Shown: positions 1 through 15,000 of the stretch, one piece after another
Layout of the letters: each line of letters starts with the position of its first letter
Position numbering within the stretch: the stretch's first letter is position 1
From: Chrysaora quinquecirrha
Taxonomy: Eukaryota > Cnidaria > Scyphozoa > Semaeostomeae > Pelagiidae
Direction: 5' to 3'
NCBI GenBank assembly: GCA_014526335.1
Contig: JACTAT010000040.1
Span: 3,560,320 to 3,624,319, forward strand
DNA: 64,000 nucleotides
Position numbers and translations under genes: made by a program
The notes under the pieces: generated by a model
What the model was told of the DNA's origin: nothing
The model's input: only the letters and a program-made list of their open reading frames with translations
Databases searched by the model: none

Positions 1-48
1 AGCAAGAATCCTTATTATTTCTGGGCAGTCATGAGCATTTTCATGCAG
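1..48 (+). CDS. NAA25: NAA25 window exon 1 (partial)
   Basis: Reads [16 protein letters not shown] up to a GT donor at 49. This matches the conserved block just before the LAERMV region. Its 5' side is cut by the window edge. It ends in phase 0. Confidence 0.9.
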
Positions 49-3000
49 GTACAGGTTTTGAAGAAATTTTTCGTATCTCATTATGTTATTGTACATATAA
101 TGCACCTCCTTCTTCAATCAACAGCTTGGTCTGTCAATTATTAGAAAATTCCATTGAGATGGGGATTGTGAGCAATCTGTGTGATTAGAGTTTGTTGAGG
201 GCCTGTGACGAGATGGCAATGTCAGAAGACCCTGAGCAAAGGTTGCAAGTTCAAGAGCTGTTTTGGTCTTATAAAACTCACATATTTTCTTTCGGAACTC
301 TTCTCATAACTAGATAATAGTATCTCTGAAAGGAAATTTTTCTTTAATTCTGTTGTGTCTATTGATAAGAATCTTTTTAATTGTGTGATTTGCTCCTTAT
401 TCCCTACTACAGTATACTTTTGTTATAACTTACTTGCTTATAAATTACTCTCCTTACCCATTCAAATTGTCCCTGGTACTGCAGACAAAAGAAAATAACC
501 CCTTAACATACTTTTCCTATGCTTATATCGTATCATATACCGTTCAAATGTGTTATGTACGGATTTTTCAACATGTGATTCATTTAAGAATTTTCCCTTT
601 CAAGGCTTTAGGCTCCGAGGATGAAAAAGCTGTGAAATCAATGCTTCTGCCTTTAGCTGAAAGAATGGTTACGAAGTACATAAAAGAAGGAAAGATTGAA
701 GCTGAAGCTGGTAATATATAATAACTTTGACTTTATAATTGAGTGAATCAGCAAATCAGGAAAACAAGATCAGCAAGAGGGTACACAGTTGTCCTCTCTT
801 GAAGTCGGAGTCACTTGTCTCATTTACTGGATTGTTTGCTGCTTGCTGCTGTAAAGCGTGATGCAAATTGCTAGACTTATCACATACCTTCTTAAGTTGT
901 TGTTGTTCTAGAAGCAGCTCATTTGTAGTGAACTGCTGTTGTTGTTTGTCTCGATTCATTGAGCCGAAAATGAGACTATTTTAATAATTCTATCAATTTC
1001 TCATTTGCTTCTATTTGATTCTGTTACAGAGGTGCAGTTGTATCTTATGATTCTTGAAAAGGCCGAAAAATACGAGAAAGCTTTGGAAATTTTAGAAGAT
1101 AATAGTGAAGGTATGTTTGAATACTTTTTACGAAATAACTACCTTATTGGAAGATTTTAAATGCGTCTGCAGATAGCCCTCTCCAAATCGCACTTCCACA
1201 ATAACCCTCTTCAAGTAACACTCTCTAAATGGCACTTTCGAAAAGCCCATTTTGGAAAAACAATCCCTAAATTGCACTCTACAAATTCTACTCTCCAAAT
1301 CGTAATCGCTAAATTGCACTCTCCATGTATTCTCCAAGTTGCACTCACAAATTGTACTCTCCATATTGTACTCTTTAAGTAATAGCACTCTCCACTCCTT
1401 TAATCGTGCTCTGGAAAAGACATTTAGTTTCGGGATTGAAGGCCCTTAAGCCTTAGACGCAGAATGTTTGATGGAATTCCGTTCTCGCCTTACTAATAGT
1501 GTTTTCGAAACAAATTCAACAATAACTCGCATAATCTGTCAATCTCTGCAAACACGGTCACATTCTGAAGTTAAGAGGTTATTATTGACTTTCAGGCAGT
1601 AATCACACAATGATAGATAGAGCTAACTGTCCAAGTGTACATTTCATTGATCCTACGAAGCATATCTCTATAAAATGACTCTATTATAGATCTAATTCTT
1701 TACAAAACCTCTACCTCTACCCCTATACCTCTACCTCTAAAACCATTCTGTTGATAGTCTACAACTGAGCTGAGCTTCTTAGTGAAAGTTGGTTAGCTTC
1801 GGTTCTCAGAGCCTGCAGTTCTAGTGTCCAGGCGTGCAACTGCATTACTCCTTAGAAATTTTATTCTTATTTGCCGCTTGAACTGCTCGCCTCTTAGTGT
1901 ATATATGATGGGATCGATGGTTGAGTTACACAGTCCAAACAATACAGCCACGGTGTAGAACCTGAATATCTTAATGCGTCCTTCAGGCGTATCTGGATAG
2001 TACTTGAGTAGCGGAACCATTGTCCAGTATACATAAAAGGGGCTCCAGCAAGTTATGTATGTTGCTATCAATAACCCCAGCAATACCATGACTTTCTTCC
2101 TTGATCGTAGAGTGCCTCTCATTGTTTCTTGGGCCTGGCTTGAGTTTGTGCGCCATAATTGACGCCAGGTGGCGAAATACGTCAGGCCCATCATAGTGAT
2201 TGGCAGAACGGTCCCAAAAATCGTTGTTATGGAACTGTATATCTTCATATTGATGCCTTTTCGGTAATACCTGTAGCAGTAACCGGTATTGTTCTCATAC
2301 CTGAAGGATAATCCATTTGGTACAAGCAAGACAATTGATGCTATCCACGATACGATTATGAAGTATACACTCGCGGACTTTGTTAATTTTAGACCATTTC
2401 TCATTGGGAACTTCATACTGAGGAATCTACTGAACGATATAGCACACAGTGTCAATACAGACTCGCCTGAACATATAAAAAAGACAATTAGACCACTGCT
2501 GAATGAACATAAGATATCGGCGGCAGTACCTCGAATCGTTGTTCTGCTTACATCTATGAAGATGTAAGGATATATACCCAATCCGCCTATTAAATCAGCG
2601 ATGGATAGGTTCATAAGCAGGAAATTCAATGGTGTGTGAAGCTCTTTGGTTTTTATTATCAGCAATAAAACAAATAAGTTCGCCACTGTTCCAGTTATGC
2701 TGATTACCAGGAATAGCACATTTAGGACTGTTTGTATGGGCTCTTCGAATATCGCTGGACGCAGCATGTTTGTGGTCAGGGTTGTGTTGTTCTCCATAGT
2801 TACAGATTTTTTCTGGCTGGTTGGTCTGTTTCGAATGTCTGGTTCAGATTTCAGTTGTTGCTTTGTCTAGTTTCAGATTGACGTCGCATTCGTTCGTCTG
2901 GTTCAAATTTCACGAGTTGTTGTCCTTTGTAGTCTTATTTCGACTCACTATTGACTCTCTTTAGTATAAGGTTCGCTGGTATGTTTTTTGAACTTTTGAT

Positions 3001-6000
3001 ATTACTTTCTGTAGTTAAAGGTGCAACGCAGATTCGTTAATATTCTTGTTTCTCATATTATAAAAACATCTACTTACTTGCTACTCTGTGCAGGACAGTT
3101 GGAGTGGAAAATTTTCGGTGCAGAGTGGAAAAATCTGAACAATAGTTTCCCTTGTTCCTGCTTGCAGTGAAAGTCTTTGTCTCTATACTGTAATAGAAGA
3201 ATGCTTCCTGTAATAGAAGAATAATGGTTTTATATTTCCTTGAAAATTTTCTTTTCCTATTAAGGAAACTTCCTTACTTCTGTTTCGTGTAGAACGGCTT
3301 GTTGCTCTGTGTTATGGCGTGTTTCTTTTCCTAATACGTGTAGTATTTCCTTCAAATATTTCCTTCCAGGTTTTCCTTCCAGTATTTCCTTCCAGTCTCT
3401 TCTTCAAGTATTTCCTTCCAGGTTTTCCTTCCAGTATTTCCTTTCAGTCTTTCCTTCAAATATTCCCAGTTCTTCCTCAAATGTTTTATCTCGCTGTGAT
3501 AGAAGTAAACCACTCCTTGCTTTATATATCTACAAGCAGCTGCATCAGAGTAATCCTTTTTGTCTGTTTGTTCTAGCAGTTCAGATATCTTGAGAAATTA
3601 GTTTATCATAAAGTGCTTTCATGTGTCTAAATAAGCACAAGTCATGCTAGTTAGTTTTTCATTAACATTTAATGATATCCAGGTAGTATGTAATCCGCTT
3701 GTTTCACATCTATTACGAATCGAATCAATACTTTGTTGTTCTCCTGGTGTTCCTAAAATCAGACAAAACAGCTTGTTATTTGTTATTGCCCACCTCCCCG
3801 TTTCTCTAGTAGCAACCAATTGGATTCAACGTAAAAATAGGTTCCATGTTGATGTGCTGTATTATACAAGGATGTGACTCTGAGGTTGACAATTTTGATG
3901 CATGATATCTGCAGTGAATTAAGACACTTGTTATTTGTGCCTCCCTTGAAACATTGGTAGTTGCAGTAAAACCTATACGTGTTAGTCCCTTCATCGTATA
4001 ACTGTTGATACATCGTTAGGTTATTGGCAGAGCTGCATGGATAAACGTAACAGAGATACCTAGATACCTATATAGGACAGTACTATGGGTAGATCTACCT
4101 TGGCCAAGCTTTGTATTCCACCGAAATGCTACGTAAGAAGAACATGGCTACATAAGATACACTGCATCTTTTTTTTTAATAAGCAACTTGACTTTCGTCC
4201 AGCCTTCAAAGTTGCTTAAAATTTAAGACATTTCAGCACTCGAAGTTGCTTAAACGTTGCTTAACATTTTTTGTACCTACTAACCATCCGTCAAAATCGT
4301 CATCTGTTAGGCCTACAAGACGACTTTTGGGAGACAGTAAGTGGAAAATGTTAGCTAACGAACTTCAACATGCAAAACATAAGAACGAAGAACAATTTCC
4401 TAACACAAGAAAGAGAATAAGCTTGGTTGTTTGACTTCTTAGTTGCTTACAGTAATTCAATTGAGCCCTCAAGTTGCTTAATGTTAAGATCAGTTCAGCC
4501 CTAGTTGCTTATTGAGCGGTTGCTTATTAAAAAAAAAGTGTATTGTGGTATGCCACTTATGGAAAAAATATCCTTGTGTTCGCCATTCACGACAAATTAG
4601 ATACAATGCAATAGGTATAGCTACCTAGACTTTTGCCTTGCCCTTGTGAACTACAAAGACGTTCTAGAATAGAGCTACATTGACAGTCCTTAACCTAGGA
4701 AAATCAGTGTTAATTCATGAATACATCAAGGGATTTCCTATGAATGATACCTAGATCTTCTAAGTAAACTGATCGAGACTTACACCTGAAATCCAAATGC
4801 AAAATGCAGTCATCTGAAGTTGTATACTAACTCCATGCATTATATAATGTCATCTTATCTTGAAAATGATAATGTCATCTGCTCTTAAAAATGTTTGTCT
4901 TGTTACATCTGCTTTCTTGATATCCGAATGATGACGTCTTCCTTAAGCAGCTCTAGTCCAAATCCACTGAATCTAAATAAATGCAAATCCTTTAAGGTCT
5001 GTCGTTTTTATCGTGCAAAATCAAACCATACACCTGTTGGCTTTCTCGGGCGTCTATCTTTTATTGTCTACAAATAAAATTAATTGGAAATTTTTTCTGC
5101 GACAATAAAATTGAAATTTTCCTTTCTTGACCAATTTCAATATTGGTTTTGAGAAGTGGAATTTTGCGAAAATGATTCACAGCATATCACTTATTTTAAT
5201 ATGGAGGCGGTTGTTTGTTTGTTTGTTACATCTAAAAACGAGTAAACTTAGATTTAAAAACAACACTGAGTTTTAACAAAACAAACAACGTGCTGGTCCC
5301 AACTACGAACATGAGTATCTTTCTTTTGCAACGCATCTTGCACGTTTCTTGACCGATTTATTGAACTAAAAGCTCAAACGCAGCCGATCTCTGTATTTAG
5401 CCATCTATCGACAAATACTAGCCTTTTTATAACATCGGTTTTGATGATTTTTGTGATTAGTTAATCGATTGGTTTATAAGTCAATATTTTTGTATGATAT
5501 TACTAAATATGAAAACTCCTTTCCTCTCCCGTTAGAACTCTCGTGTTTTTATAAGATACCGGTTATAAGAAGCTACTGAGGCCCTTATCCTTGAAGTCAA
5601 GAAACTTTTCTTGTAATTAGTCTTTTCACCTGGTTTTCAAATGTTCATAAGCAATCGTCACTTCTTGTTATGACAACCCCCGGGGTGCATCTACCTCACA
5701 TAAGGGTGTGCCTACCAAAAAAAGTCTTGGTACCCATTCCGGAGTTTTACACAAAGAGTAATACCTTTCCGGAATTTCTTCTGGAAATGTTTGTGAAATC
5801 GAAACATTAGAGGGTGAAATTAGATACAAACCACACCCTTTCCGGAAAAAATTTTGCCTGCTACCCCATTCTGGAACTTTAATAGACAATCCTATATCCC
5901 CTTCTCGGAATTTTCCCTAGAAATGACACCCCATTGGCAGGCACACCGTCCACTCAAAAATATCTGAAGTGCAGCCCCCAGATGACAACCTTCATTCTTT

Positions 6001-9000
6001 CAACTTTTTATCTCAAAAATCGCACGTCAAAACGTACTATCTCAAAATGACTATGCTGGAGTAGTTTCAGTGAATTAGAGACGTTTTATTTAAAAAAAAA
6101 GTATTATTAAGAAACCCAAGCAACTTTTATGGCTTTTACTATGTTAAAAGTGCCAAAACGTAAGAAACTCTGCCATAATTGGTGGGCAAAATTTTCTTAT
6201 AGATAAACGAGTGTAGTTCAACCTCTATACAATCTTGTTAAATGTAAATCATTGATCATCTTACCTTTTGTTTGTTTTAGGTAGCATTGGAAGTCTAATA
6301 AATGACAAGCAAGAAACCATAGTGAGATATTTAGAGAAACTTAACAAATGGCCAAATGTCAATCAAATGTATAAAGATATGCTCAAAGAAAGGTGATTCA
6401 ATGTTTCTTTGATTCGCTTCTTTGTATAAGGCCCTGGCCAAACGATCAAACATTGTTGGTTGAATTTGCTGTATAACAAATGTTTGACCGTTTGGCCACG
6501 TCTAAAAACATTGCTTGACAAGCAAAAGTAACAAAATTTGTGGCGTGATGTTTTTGAAAAAGTTCAAAAACATTTTTTGCTTGAAGCACGCAACAATTGT
6601 TGGACGAGCAATGTTTTCAGACGTGGCCAAACGGTCAAACATTTTGCTCGACAAGCAAATCTCAAATGTTGGACCAACAACCTTTGATCGTTTGGCCAGG
6701 GCCTAATGAAAATTACCAAAAAATTAAGGAACCTTAAGGAACTATTAAGGCTCTGATGAAAAACTAAGAATAAATTTATTCTAAAATCTGTTTTTACAAC
6801 TAGATACACTTATTTTTTTAATAGGCAACCTGTCAATAAGCAACTAGAGCTGAGACTTTGCTTAACGTTTTCGTTACAAAGCTTTCTCTATTCAGTACAT
6901 CACTGCAAACTTGTCAACTACATTGGAAAGCAAGAAAAAAGCCAAAAACGAGTTTTTAGGGGGTACCAGTCATTCTGTGAGGGCTGAAATACTAGATATT
7001 TTAAGCAACTGTGAGGGCTGGACCAAAAGTTCAGTTGCTTATTAAAAAAGAAGTGTAAGCGAATAGCAACATTGTTTCCTGGACTGGCTAAACCAGTCCC
7101 TCCCCCTCGTTGTGATTGATGTTGTTGTTGTTCAGGACAGCTCAGGAAAAGGCCTGTTATTAGCGACCTATCAGTTCTAAGGATCATAGCAGAGACTTGT
7201 GTAGCAAGTCTACTAGTTCCCATCGAACTTTCTTGAAAGACTCAATTTATATTCAAAGTTAGAACAAGAAGAAAGTTTAAGTCCATTAACAATTCGTATT
7301 CAAATTTATACCACGACAATAAACAATGTTTGAATGTTAGGAACTTTCAGCCTCATTCAGCCCCGAGTCCCCGTCATTAAGATCCTCTTTGGGTATCAGG
7401 CTAAAACTGGTTCTTATTCATTCGATAGAAAATACATAATTATGGGCTGTAGGCTCTTTATAAATGACTGTTCTTATGTAAGGGTTTTCCTGTACTCGAT
7501 GATTTCCATTATTACATTCTTTACTTCTTTCCATAGGCCTGACCAATGGTCATATTATGTAGGATATTTAGATTCAACATTCAAAATTATCGAAAGTTCT
7601 TGGACGCCAAGCGATGTTGAAAACGAAGAAAGGTTAGATTTGATTGCAATTTTCTCCAATTTTCCCAAATTTCAAAAATAATACGTTTTGTAGTGCTATC
7701 TCCCGACGTCTTGATATTATTTTTACTGTATTATTATTAAAACATAACAGGAATGGGAGCCTGGTCTTAATCTCTAGTCTCGTCTTAAAGCCAAGGGCTG
7801 TTGATTGTGAGCTCAAAGCTATGATCACCCAGGCAATGCCACCTTCCAACAAGCTTTCGTAAACATCACGCCAACGTGTAACGATATTGATACATGACAA
7901 TAAAAGAATCGGAGTCCTGGTAGTCAGTTTTGCAGTGGCTTGTTACATAAAATGTATTTGTCCACATTAGCGTAATGCGTTATAGGCTGGACCTGCATTA
8001 CCCAATGAATTATCAAATGCTTGCTTGCTTGGTTTTCTGGATTAACTCCTTTGAATCACTATGTGGCTTAAGACTTTTGTAGCTGTAAACTGCAAAGATT
8101 TTGCATGACATATCTGCTTTACCGGAACAAAAAACTGTACTTTTTCTCTTAACAAGAGATAAGCCAGATATAATTGCATGTGATGTATTGTCTAGAGATC
8201 GTGCAATATTGTCCCTTCAAAATCTCTGAAATTATTCTACTGCAAATGAAGAGCTTTAAGATGCTGCATGGTCGATATTAAAAGATATTTTGAGTCAATT
8301 CCCTAGAACGTTGCTTGGATCGAGGACGTTTTACTTTTCAAAAGGTGTACGACATTCCTGTTTAAACAAAGACTTCCCAAGTAATTTCCGCTAAACCAAT
8401 GGCATTTACATGGGTGTACTAGATTCTCAATTCTAACGGATCTATTTGCTTTTACGCGTGAAGAGAGTCATTCAGTTAAATTTAATGCATTTGATTTTAG
8501 ATTGAGATGATTTTTTAATTCTTTTCTTTTTTCAGTACACCGGTCGATTATACTGTTGAAAAAATAGAAGAGTTTCTTAACAGTCAACTGGAGAGTAACG
8601 AAAAGTGTCGTGGACCATATCTTGCTAGAATGGAGCTACAGAGACGAATGTTGAGGAGTAACAAAGGTAAATGGAAACGTTGTTCTAGAAAAAATTTGAT
8701 TTATACTTGCAAGGAAGTTTTTAACGTACTAAATGAAGGGGCATTTGCCCAAATAAGTCTCTAGTCTTCCCTTAGCATTAAGCGAAAAATTGTTATTTTT
8801 CACCCTATTTTCTAAGTCAAAGAGGGGTCCTCTTGATGAAAAAATTGTACCGTAATTTCTCTAGTGTTAACATGCTGCTCAACCAGGGGTGCAAAAGTTT
8901 TTTTTACTTGCGACCAGCAGTTAGTCCCTGAAATGTGCCTGCGATGATGTGGTAAACTTATGAATATTCCCACCAAAGATCGAATTGCAATAAATCACTT

Positions 9001-12000
9001 TATCATTTAGATTCTGTGAAAACAGAAAACAATATTTTCCATTGCTGTAGCTAAATAGTAAAGGTCATTTTCGTTGTAAAAATCACTGTCAGTGCACAGA
9101 AAATATTTACTTTGCAAATATGTGCCTGCAGATGTAAAGGTGTGCCTGCCACCACCGGTCGTGCCGGTCGCCACTTTATGCACCCCTGCAACCTTTGTTA
9201 CACTGCACCCTAATAAGTTTATTCTCTGTAATTCCTTAGGCGTCTTCTGTTAACAAACTTTTTACAATTAGATTAAGGAGCCCCTTTAAGACGAAACTAC
9301 TCCAGTTCAAGAATGGTTATAGACTTCCAAGCTATTGGTTTGATTTTTAGAGTTTTTTATTGCAATGTTCCTGTTTTAGATTGTCTACAAGAGATATTCA
9401 ATCAATTAGTCGAGTATTATGAGAAATTTGGATCCAGGAATTGCTGCTTTCGAGATATCTGTGTTTACTTGGATCTTCTTTCACAAGAACAACGCGATGA
9501 GGTAAAAAGTTTGCTTTTCCCTCATAGACAACGGCAATTTTTTCATAGTTTACACTGATTACGTTTTGTTGCCGTGGCAACCAAAATTTTGAGAAAGATG
9601 CTTGACGAAACTATGAATCTATATTAGGTGACGTCTTAATTACGTCATAACTGTTGAAGTCTTTAAGCTACCTGTTTGTGAAGTTTCATCTCGCTAGCTG
9701 TCATGGTTATAGAGATACAGCTGGTGAACCTTCCCCAGTACTGATGAGTTAAATAAGCCCAGTATGGCATGAATTGTGTTAAGGTTTCTAAGCATTTTTG
9801 ATGCTAAGTTCTAAATTCAGAAATCAATTTCAGTTATGGTGATCACATATAAAGCAAGTGGGACGACAAGAAAGAGAAAAATCTCGACCTATAAAAGACC
9901 TGAGTTTAGATTCCAATTAGAAAGTTTCTCGATTGGTATTAGAAATTTATCAGGATAACGTTTCGTAAGAGGTCCGTCTTCCGTCATCGGCTCTTCCCTC
10001 TTTTTTTCGTTGGTTGGAACAGAAAGGTTTGAAAAACACTGACTGAGATCCTGTTTAATATGAGAGAAACTGCATCGGTTCTGGTCCGATCCAGAGCCAG
10101 CTCTGGCTCTGTTCCAGTGCGTTTACACTACAAGAACTAGATCGGCTGCAATCCGATCCAGAAATATTTGACTACCGTATCCAAAGCGTTTACGCGGGAT
10201 CTGAACAAAGCCCGAGACGAGCTGGCTCCACTTCTGAACAGATCCAGAACTGGCTTTAGACAGATCCAGTAAAGGTACGGCAGATCCAAGGATCCCAGGC
10301 AAACGGAAGGCGTTTTCGAGGCAAAACTGGCTCTGAATCGTTCCAGGAGCGATCCAGTTTCTCTCGTGTAAACGGGGACTGAAGTTGCTAGAAAGCTCGG
10401 ATTTTTTAAAGCTCTTTCTAGACTGTGTCAACTCACAACATTTATTATCATTTATCATATAGTTTCGTATGATTTGGTACCTACTAAAATGCTAATGAAA
10501 AGTGAAATATAAGCAAACTGAGATCTTGCCATACTAGTTCAGCGAATGCACTGTGTTTACGCCAAAATCAAGAATTTCAAAACATACTTACTGCAAAGTT
10601 GAATATCTGTGCCTGTGTTTTCCCTGCCGAATTGCACAGGACTGTCGCTTTCCTTTTATATGGTTCACCTGGAACTGAGGAAGCGTACAGATGTTTAGAC
10701 GAAAGATGAAACACGTTAAATTAGTACTGCTTAATCATCCACGATCGCGAGTGAGTTATACGTTTTGAAACGCACATTTTCCGGATAACGATGTTGTAAA
10801 ATCCGTTACAGGATTCAATTTTCATTTCAAGAGAACTTTAATTATTCCTGTTATTAAATTTACATTGAGAAATAATTTTATTCATTACATTCAAACATCG
10901 ATTAACTGTTCAATGGGGAAAGTTTGCGGAGAAAATCAAATTTGAACTCGCTATACTAACAAATAACAAATTGTTCGTATTCCACCTGTCATGATGGGGT
11001 CGTTTCTGTTATGAAATTTTACCGTCAGCGATTTTGAAACTAAGAAAAAGATATAGAGAACAGGTAGAATTGGACATTCACTGAATGGTACTGAGATCGA
11101 TTATGTCCCCCCTACTGCCAACACCATTCACGACTTTTTGCACGGTATCGTTTGATATATGCTAATGACTAAACTTTGATATGCATTGTTGTAATACACC
11201 TTGTCTCTGATCGTTAGTTGTGAATCTCCAATTCAGCTCGTCAATCGAACAAGCAAAGGTGATACAACTCTATCTCTATTTTTTGAGTTGTACACTATTT
11301 TAGAATTGCGTTACAGAGCTGTTGGTATACATAGCAAAAGAATTGCGATATAAACCTGAAGTATTGGTTTTTCCCGACACTCGTATTAATTATTTTTAGT
11401 TGTAGCAATTAATATTTTCCGTTTCTTATTTAGTTTATTAGGGTCATAAAAGATAAAGTTGGTGAAATTGTAGATGAAGCATCCAATGACGAAAATGTAA
11501 GTTTCTTATCTTTCAAAAAAATTCTTAGCTTTGAGAGTAGCTTTGAGTCTTAGCTTAGAGTGTAGAGCTATCTTTATAATATGATTCAGTGGCATTTGAA
11601 GTCTATCATGCCACGTGAAGGAGTGAAAGTATCTCTGAATGATATAGCATATTAAACAAATGCAGGCTAAATTTAGAGTTAAACAGTCTAGACCGTTCAG
11701 TCACATCGGCGTGGACTTTGCCGGACCTTTGTTTATCAAGAGTGGACCTAAAGAAAGTAAGAAGGTTTATTTGTGTTTATTCACATGTGCTGTTACTCGT
11801 GCTTTGCATCTTGAGATGGTTTCTGACTTGTCAGCTGTTACATTCTTATATTGTCTACGAAAATTCGCTGCGAGAAGAGGAACACCTAAGCTGATAGTAA
11901 GTGATAATGCGAAAACATTCAAGGCAGCTGCAAAGTTCTTGAAGAGTTTGAACAAAGATGATGAATTACAGAGATATTTAGAAGATAGGAGTATTAAATG

Positions 12001-15000
12001 GCAATTCAATTTACCACGCTGCGAAGGTCACCCAATTCGCCTTTATTGAGTCCTAGTTTTTGCTGCCACCAACTTAAGTTATTGTGGGTGTAAAGAGGCA
12101 ACTCAGATGGATTGATTGATTGATTGATTTGATTTATTTGATTTGTTTGATTGATTTGATTGATTTGAATGATCGATTGTTTATCTGTTTTTGCTGTATT
12201 TTGTAGATAAAAGCTCTGCAGAGGCAAATTTGTGTCGAATGTATAGAGCGACGATTGGGATATCACGAAAAGTTAACGACTGAGGAGAGATTAGCGAAGG
12301 CAAAGGAACTGATGAAAATACACAAAGATTGTCTGAGATTAGGTAAGTCGTAAGTACGTTTCGTTTGTCTATGCTGGATAAAAAGTGCTCTATGCCATTG
12401 GCAGAGCGATATACACAGAGGTAGACTCAGAAAAGAAACATATCTTCGTTGTTACTCCGAGTTTCACGCATTCATGCGATCATCAGACAACGATCATGCG
12501 ATAATCATCAGACAAGTCGTAAGTAGTAAGATTACTATGTGCAGTAAGCCTATTGTTATACAAGATTTAAAGCTCACCTCAATTCCGCTAATCTGAAGCA
12601 GGATGAAATTCCATTATATTGTTTGTCAAACATTTGAAATCTGCAGATCAAACAAAATGTTTTATTACCTTTAGGCTATCTTGCAAAACATTGCTCGTCA
12701 AACATTTTTTGTTTGTGTCTTAAGCTTTGGTTAAATTAGGAGACATGTCGCGCGCGACATTGTATTCGCCGTGTCTCCCAGGGTGTCTTAAACATGAGAG
12801 TGATAACCGAGCAACACATCTCCCGAGTCGCGGACACAAGAAATGTTGTCTTCAAGAAACATTTGTGTGTCTCTCGCTACAAATTTTGTCGCGCGCTACA
12901 AAGTTTCCGAGGTGGCTAAACTGGGAGACGTCGAGAGGGCATGTCACGTTTAGGACTTCCTAGTTTAGCTAGGCCTTAATACTCATCAAGAACTTTGCGT
13001 CATGGACTTTGTCAAAAACATTGTTAAGCAAATAAATTCTGCTTGTGAAGCAATGTTTTGTAGTATGGCCAAACGTTCAAACATTATTTGGAAAGCAAAT
13101 TTCAAATGTTTTGGCAAACAATGTTGATAAATTGTGCAAGCAGTCTGAATGGGCATTACTTCTGGTAACGTCATACTTAAACAGTGTATGAAAGACCGGA
13201 GCTTGGCGTCCGAGAAATGGTAGGATGGTATGAGGTATCCGGTTTTGTGCGTCAAAGCTCCTGGGTTACTCCCTAATGTTAGGTAACAAGTATGTGCCTG
13301 TCATATGGGTCGGGTTTTTTCAAAAATTCTCTACAGCTTTGTACAATTTATACCGAAAGTGGGCATAGAATCAAATTTTTTAATATTTAGTACAAAAGTG
13401 TACACTAGAATCATAAAACTGGGTGGTTTAATATGTAAACAATACCTTAGAGGTGGGTTGGTTGGTAAAAACTCGGGGGCATATCCCTGTACATTTTGGA
13501 TCAAGCATCCCCCACTACATCGTTTCTGCGGCAACATGTTAGAAAATCTCCAGACTTGAAGTGTTTCCATTATTTCTACAGGTAGTGATTTATTATCCAC
13601 TGATGTACAGCCAGTTGATAACCTTAGCTTTGCTTGCAGTACATTTGCTTCTTCGTTCAAGAGAACGGAAAGGTAAGCCTCATAATGCACTTAGTGAGCA
13701 AAAGTATTGCACAGGTTGACTAAAAATTGAGCCTCCGGCCTAATCCAAAACATAATATAACAAAACATGGCTCCTTTTGGCCACCATTTTTAGTCGACCT
13801 GTGTAATACTTTTGCTATCTAATTGTACAACGTGTCTTTCAACTGTACAAGATTTGTCGCTCTGTTTTTAAATGAAGATCCTCTCCAAATCAACTTTTTC
13901 AATCTCAAGGTCATCTCTTTTGTTCAATCTCAACCTCATTTGTTGCGATTCATAGAATTCTGTGTGGCCTCAGCTGCGAGATAGTGGGGTGAACTTTCGA
14001 GCCAAGCAAGCAAAAACTTGGGGGTCTGGTTCTACGCTCTACAGAATGTCGGAAAGTGCCCTTTTTATTGCCAGAATTACTATTTGTCTTCTTTACATTC
14101 CTGGTTGCTAACGTTTCGTTACCCACATCATTTTCTCATCGAATTCCAGACGAACTAGAAAATTGATCCTTGAGAAAAGTGGGATGGACATGTCCCTTAC
14201 CCCGTCAACCCCGTTGTGCCGGCCCTGTCTTTGTCTCTTTCCTCTATGAATTATGTTATATATTTCGTCGTTCATCCCATATTTTTGCATTTTGTTTCAG
14301 AACAAGAGAACAAAGATACCATCTGGCATATTCTGTTGATCTTGGAAGAAGCTTCGGAACACAGTCCATCAAATCATGAATTCAAAATGCTTTTGATGGA
14401 TATTTACTGCTCGTTGGGTATGTTTATTTTGTTATGTAACTAAATTTACCATATACGGAATTAGATTAGAATCAACGACCTTTATTTCCAAACGCCTTAA
14501 ACAATCGGGTACACCAACTCTATTCTTTTAATTTCCTGACTGCAATCTTTTTATTCCAGGTGCATTTGGTCCTCCGATGAGAATGGCTGAGGAGCTTGAA
14601 ATGAAATACATCATGTTGGACACATTAGGGTACGTCATACTTGTTTTTGTTAGCTCATTGTCTAACCGAAATGGGCCTCCGGGAAACTAGCAAACTCTCA
14701 GTAGAGAACAGCATGTTTCATTGGCTAGAACAGCACATTTGGTGCTCTATATCTGTTGTCAGGTAGAGAGTGCAGTATACTATCTTTCTAAACATAGCTC
14801 GGATTGTCACTTAGAATACTTGTCAAGTAGAACACTTAGAAATTCCTCTTACAGAACCATTTGCAAATACCAGTACAGAAATCGGCTACCCTGGCACTAG
14901 GATTAATAGCCTTTGAATATACATGAATATTCAATAAGTGGACATTCATTGAATATACAATTGAATATGCATCAGCAAAGAACTAAAGAGCCTAAACGTA

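Noticed and set aside
434..721. A separate 95-aa protein starting at 434
   Set aside because: Only the part from 605 is NAA25. The upstream 57 codons are intron before a good acceptor at 603-604.
11654..12049. A domesticated integrase gene
   Set aside because: The frame lacks the catalytic Glu region, has no proper start or zinc finger, and ends soon after the second Asp; it reads as a dead fragment.
12727..12963. 78-aa frame and similar frame at 62666-62863
   Set aside because: Both lie wholly inside the two copies of the TTAA-flanked MITE.
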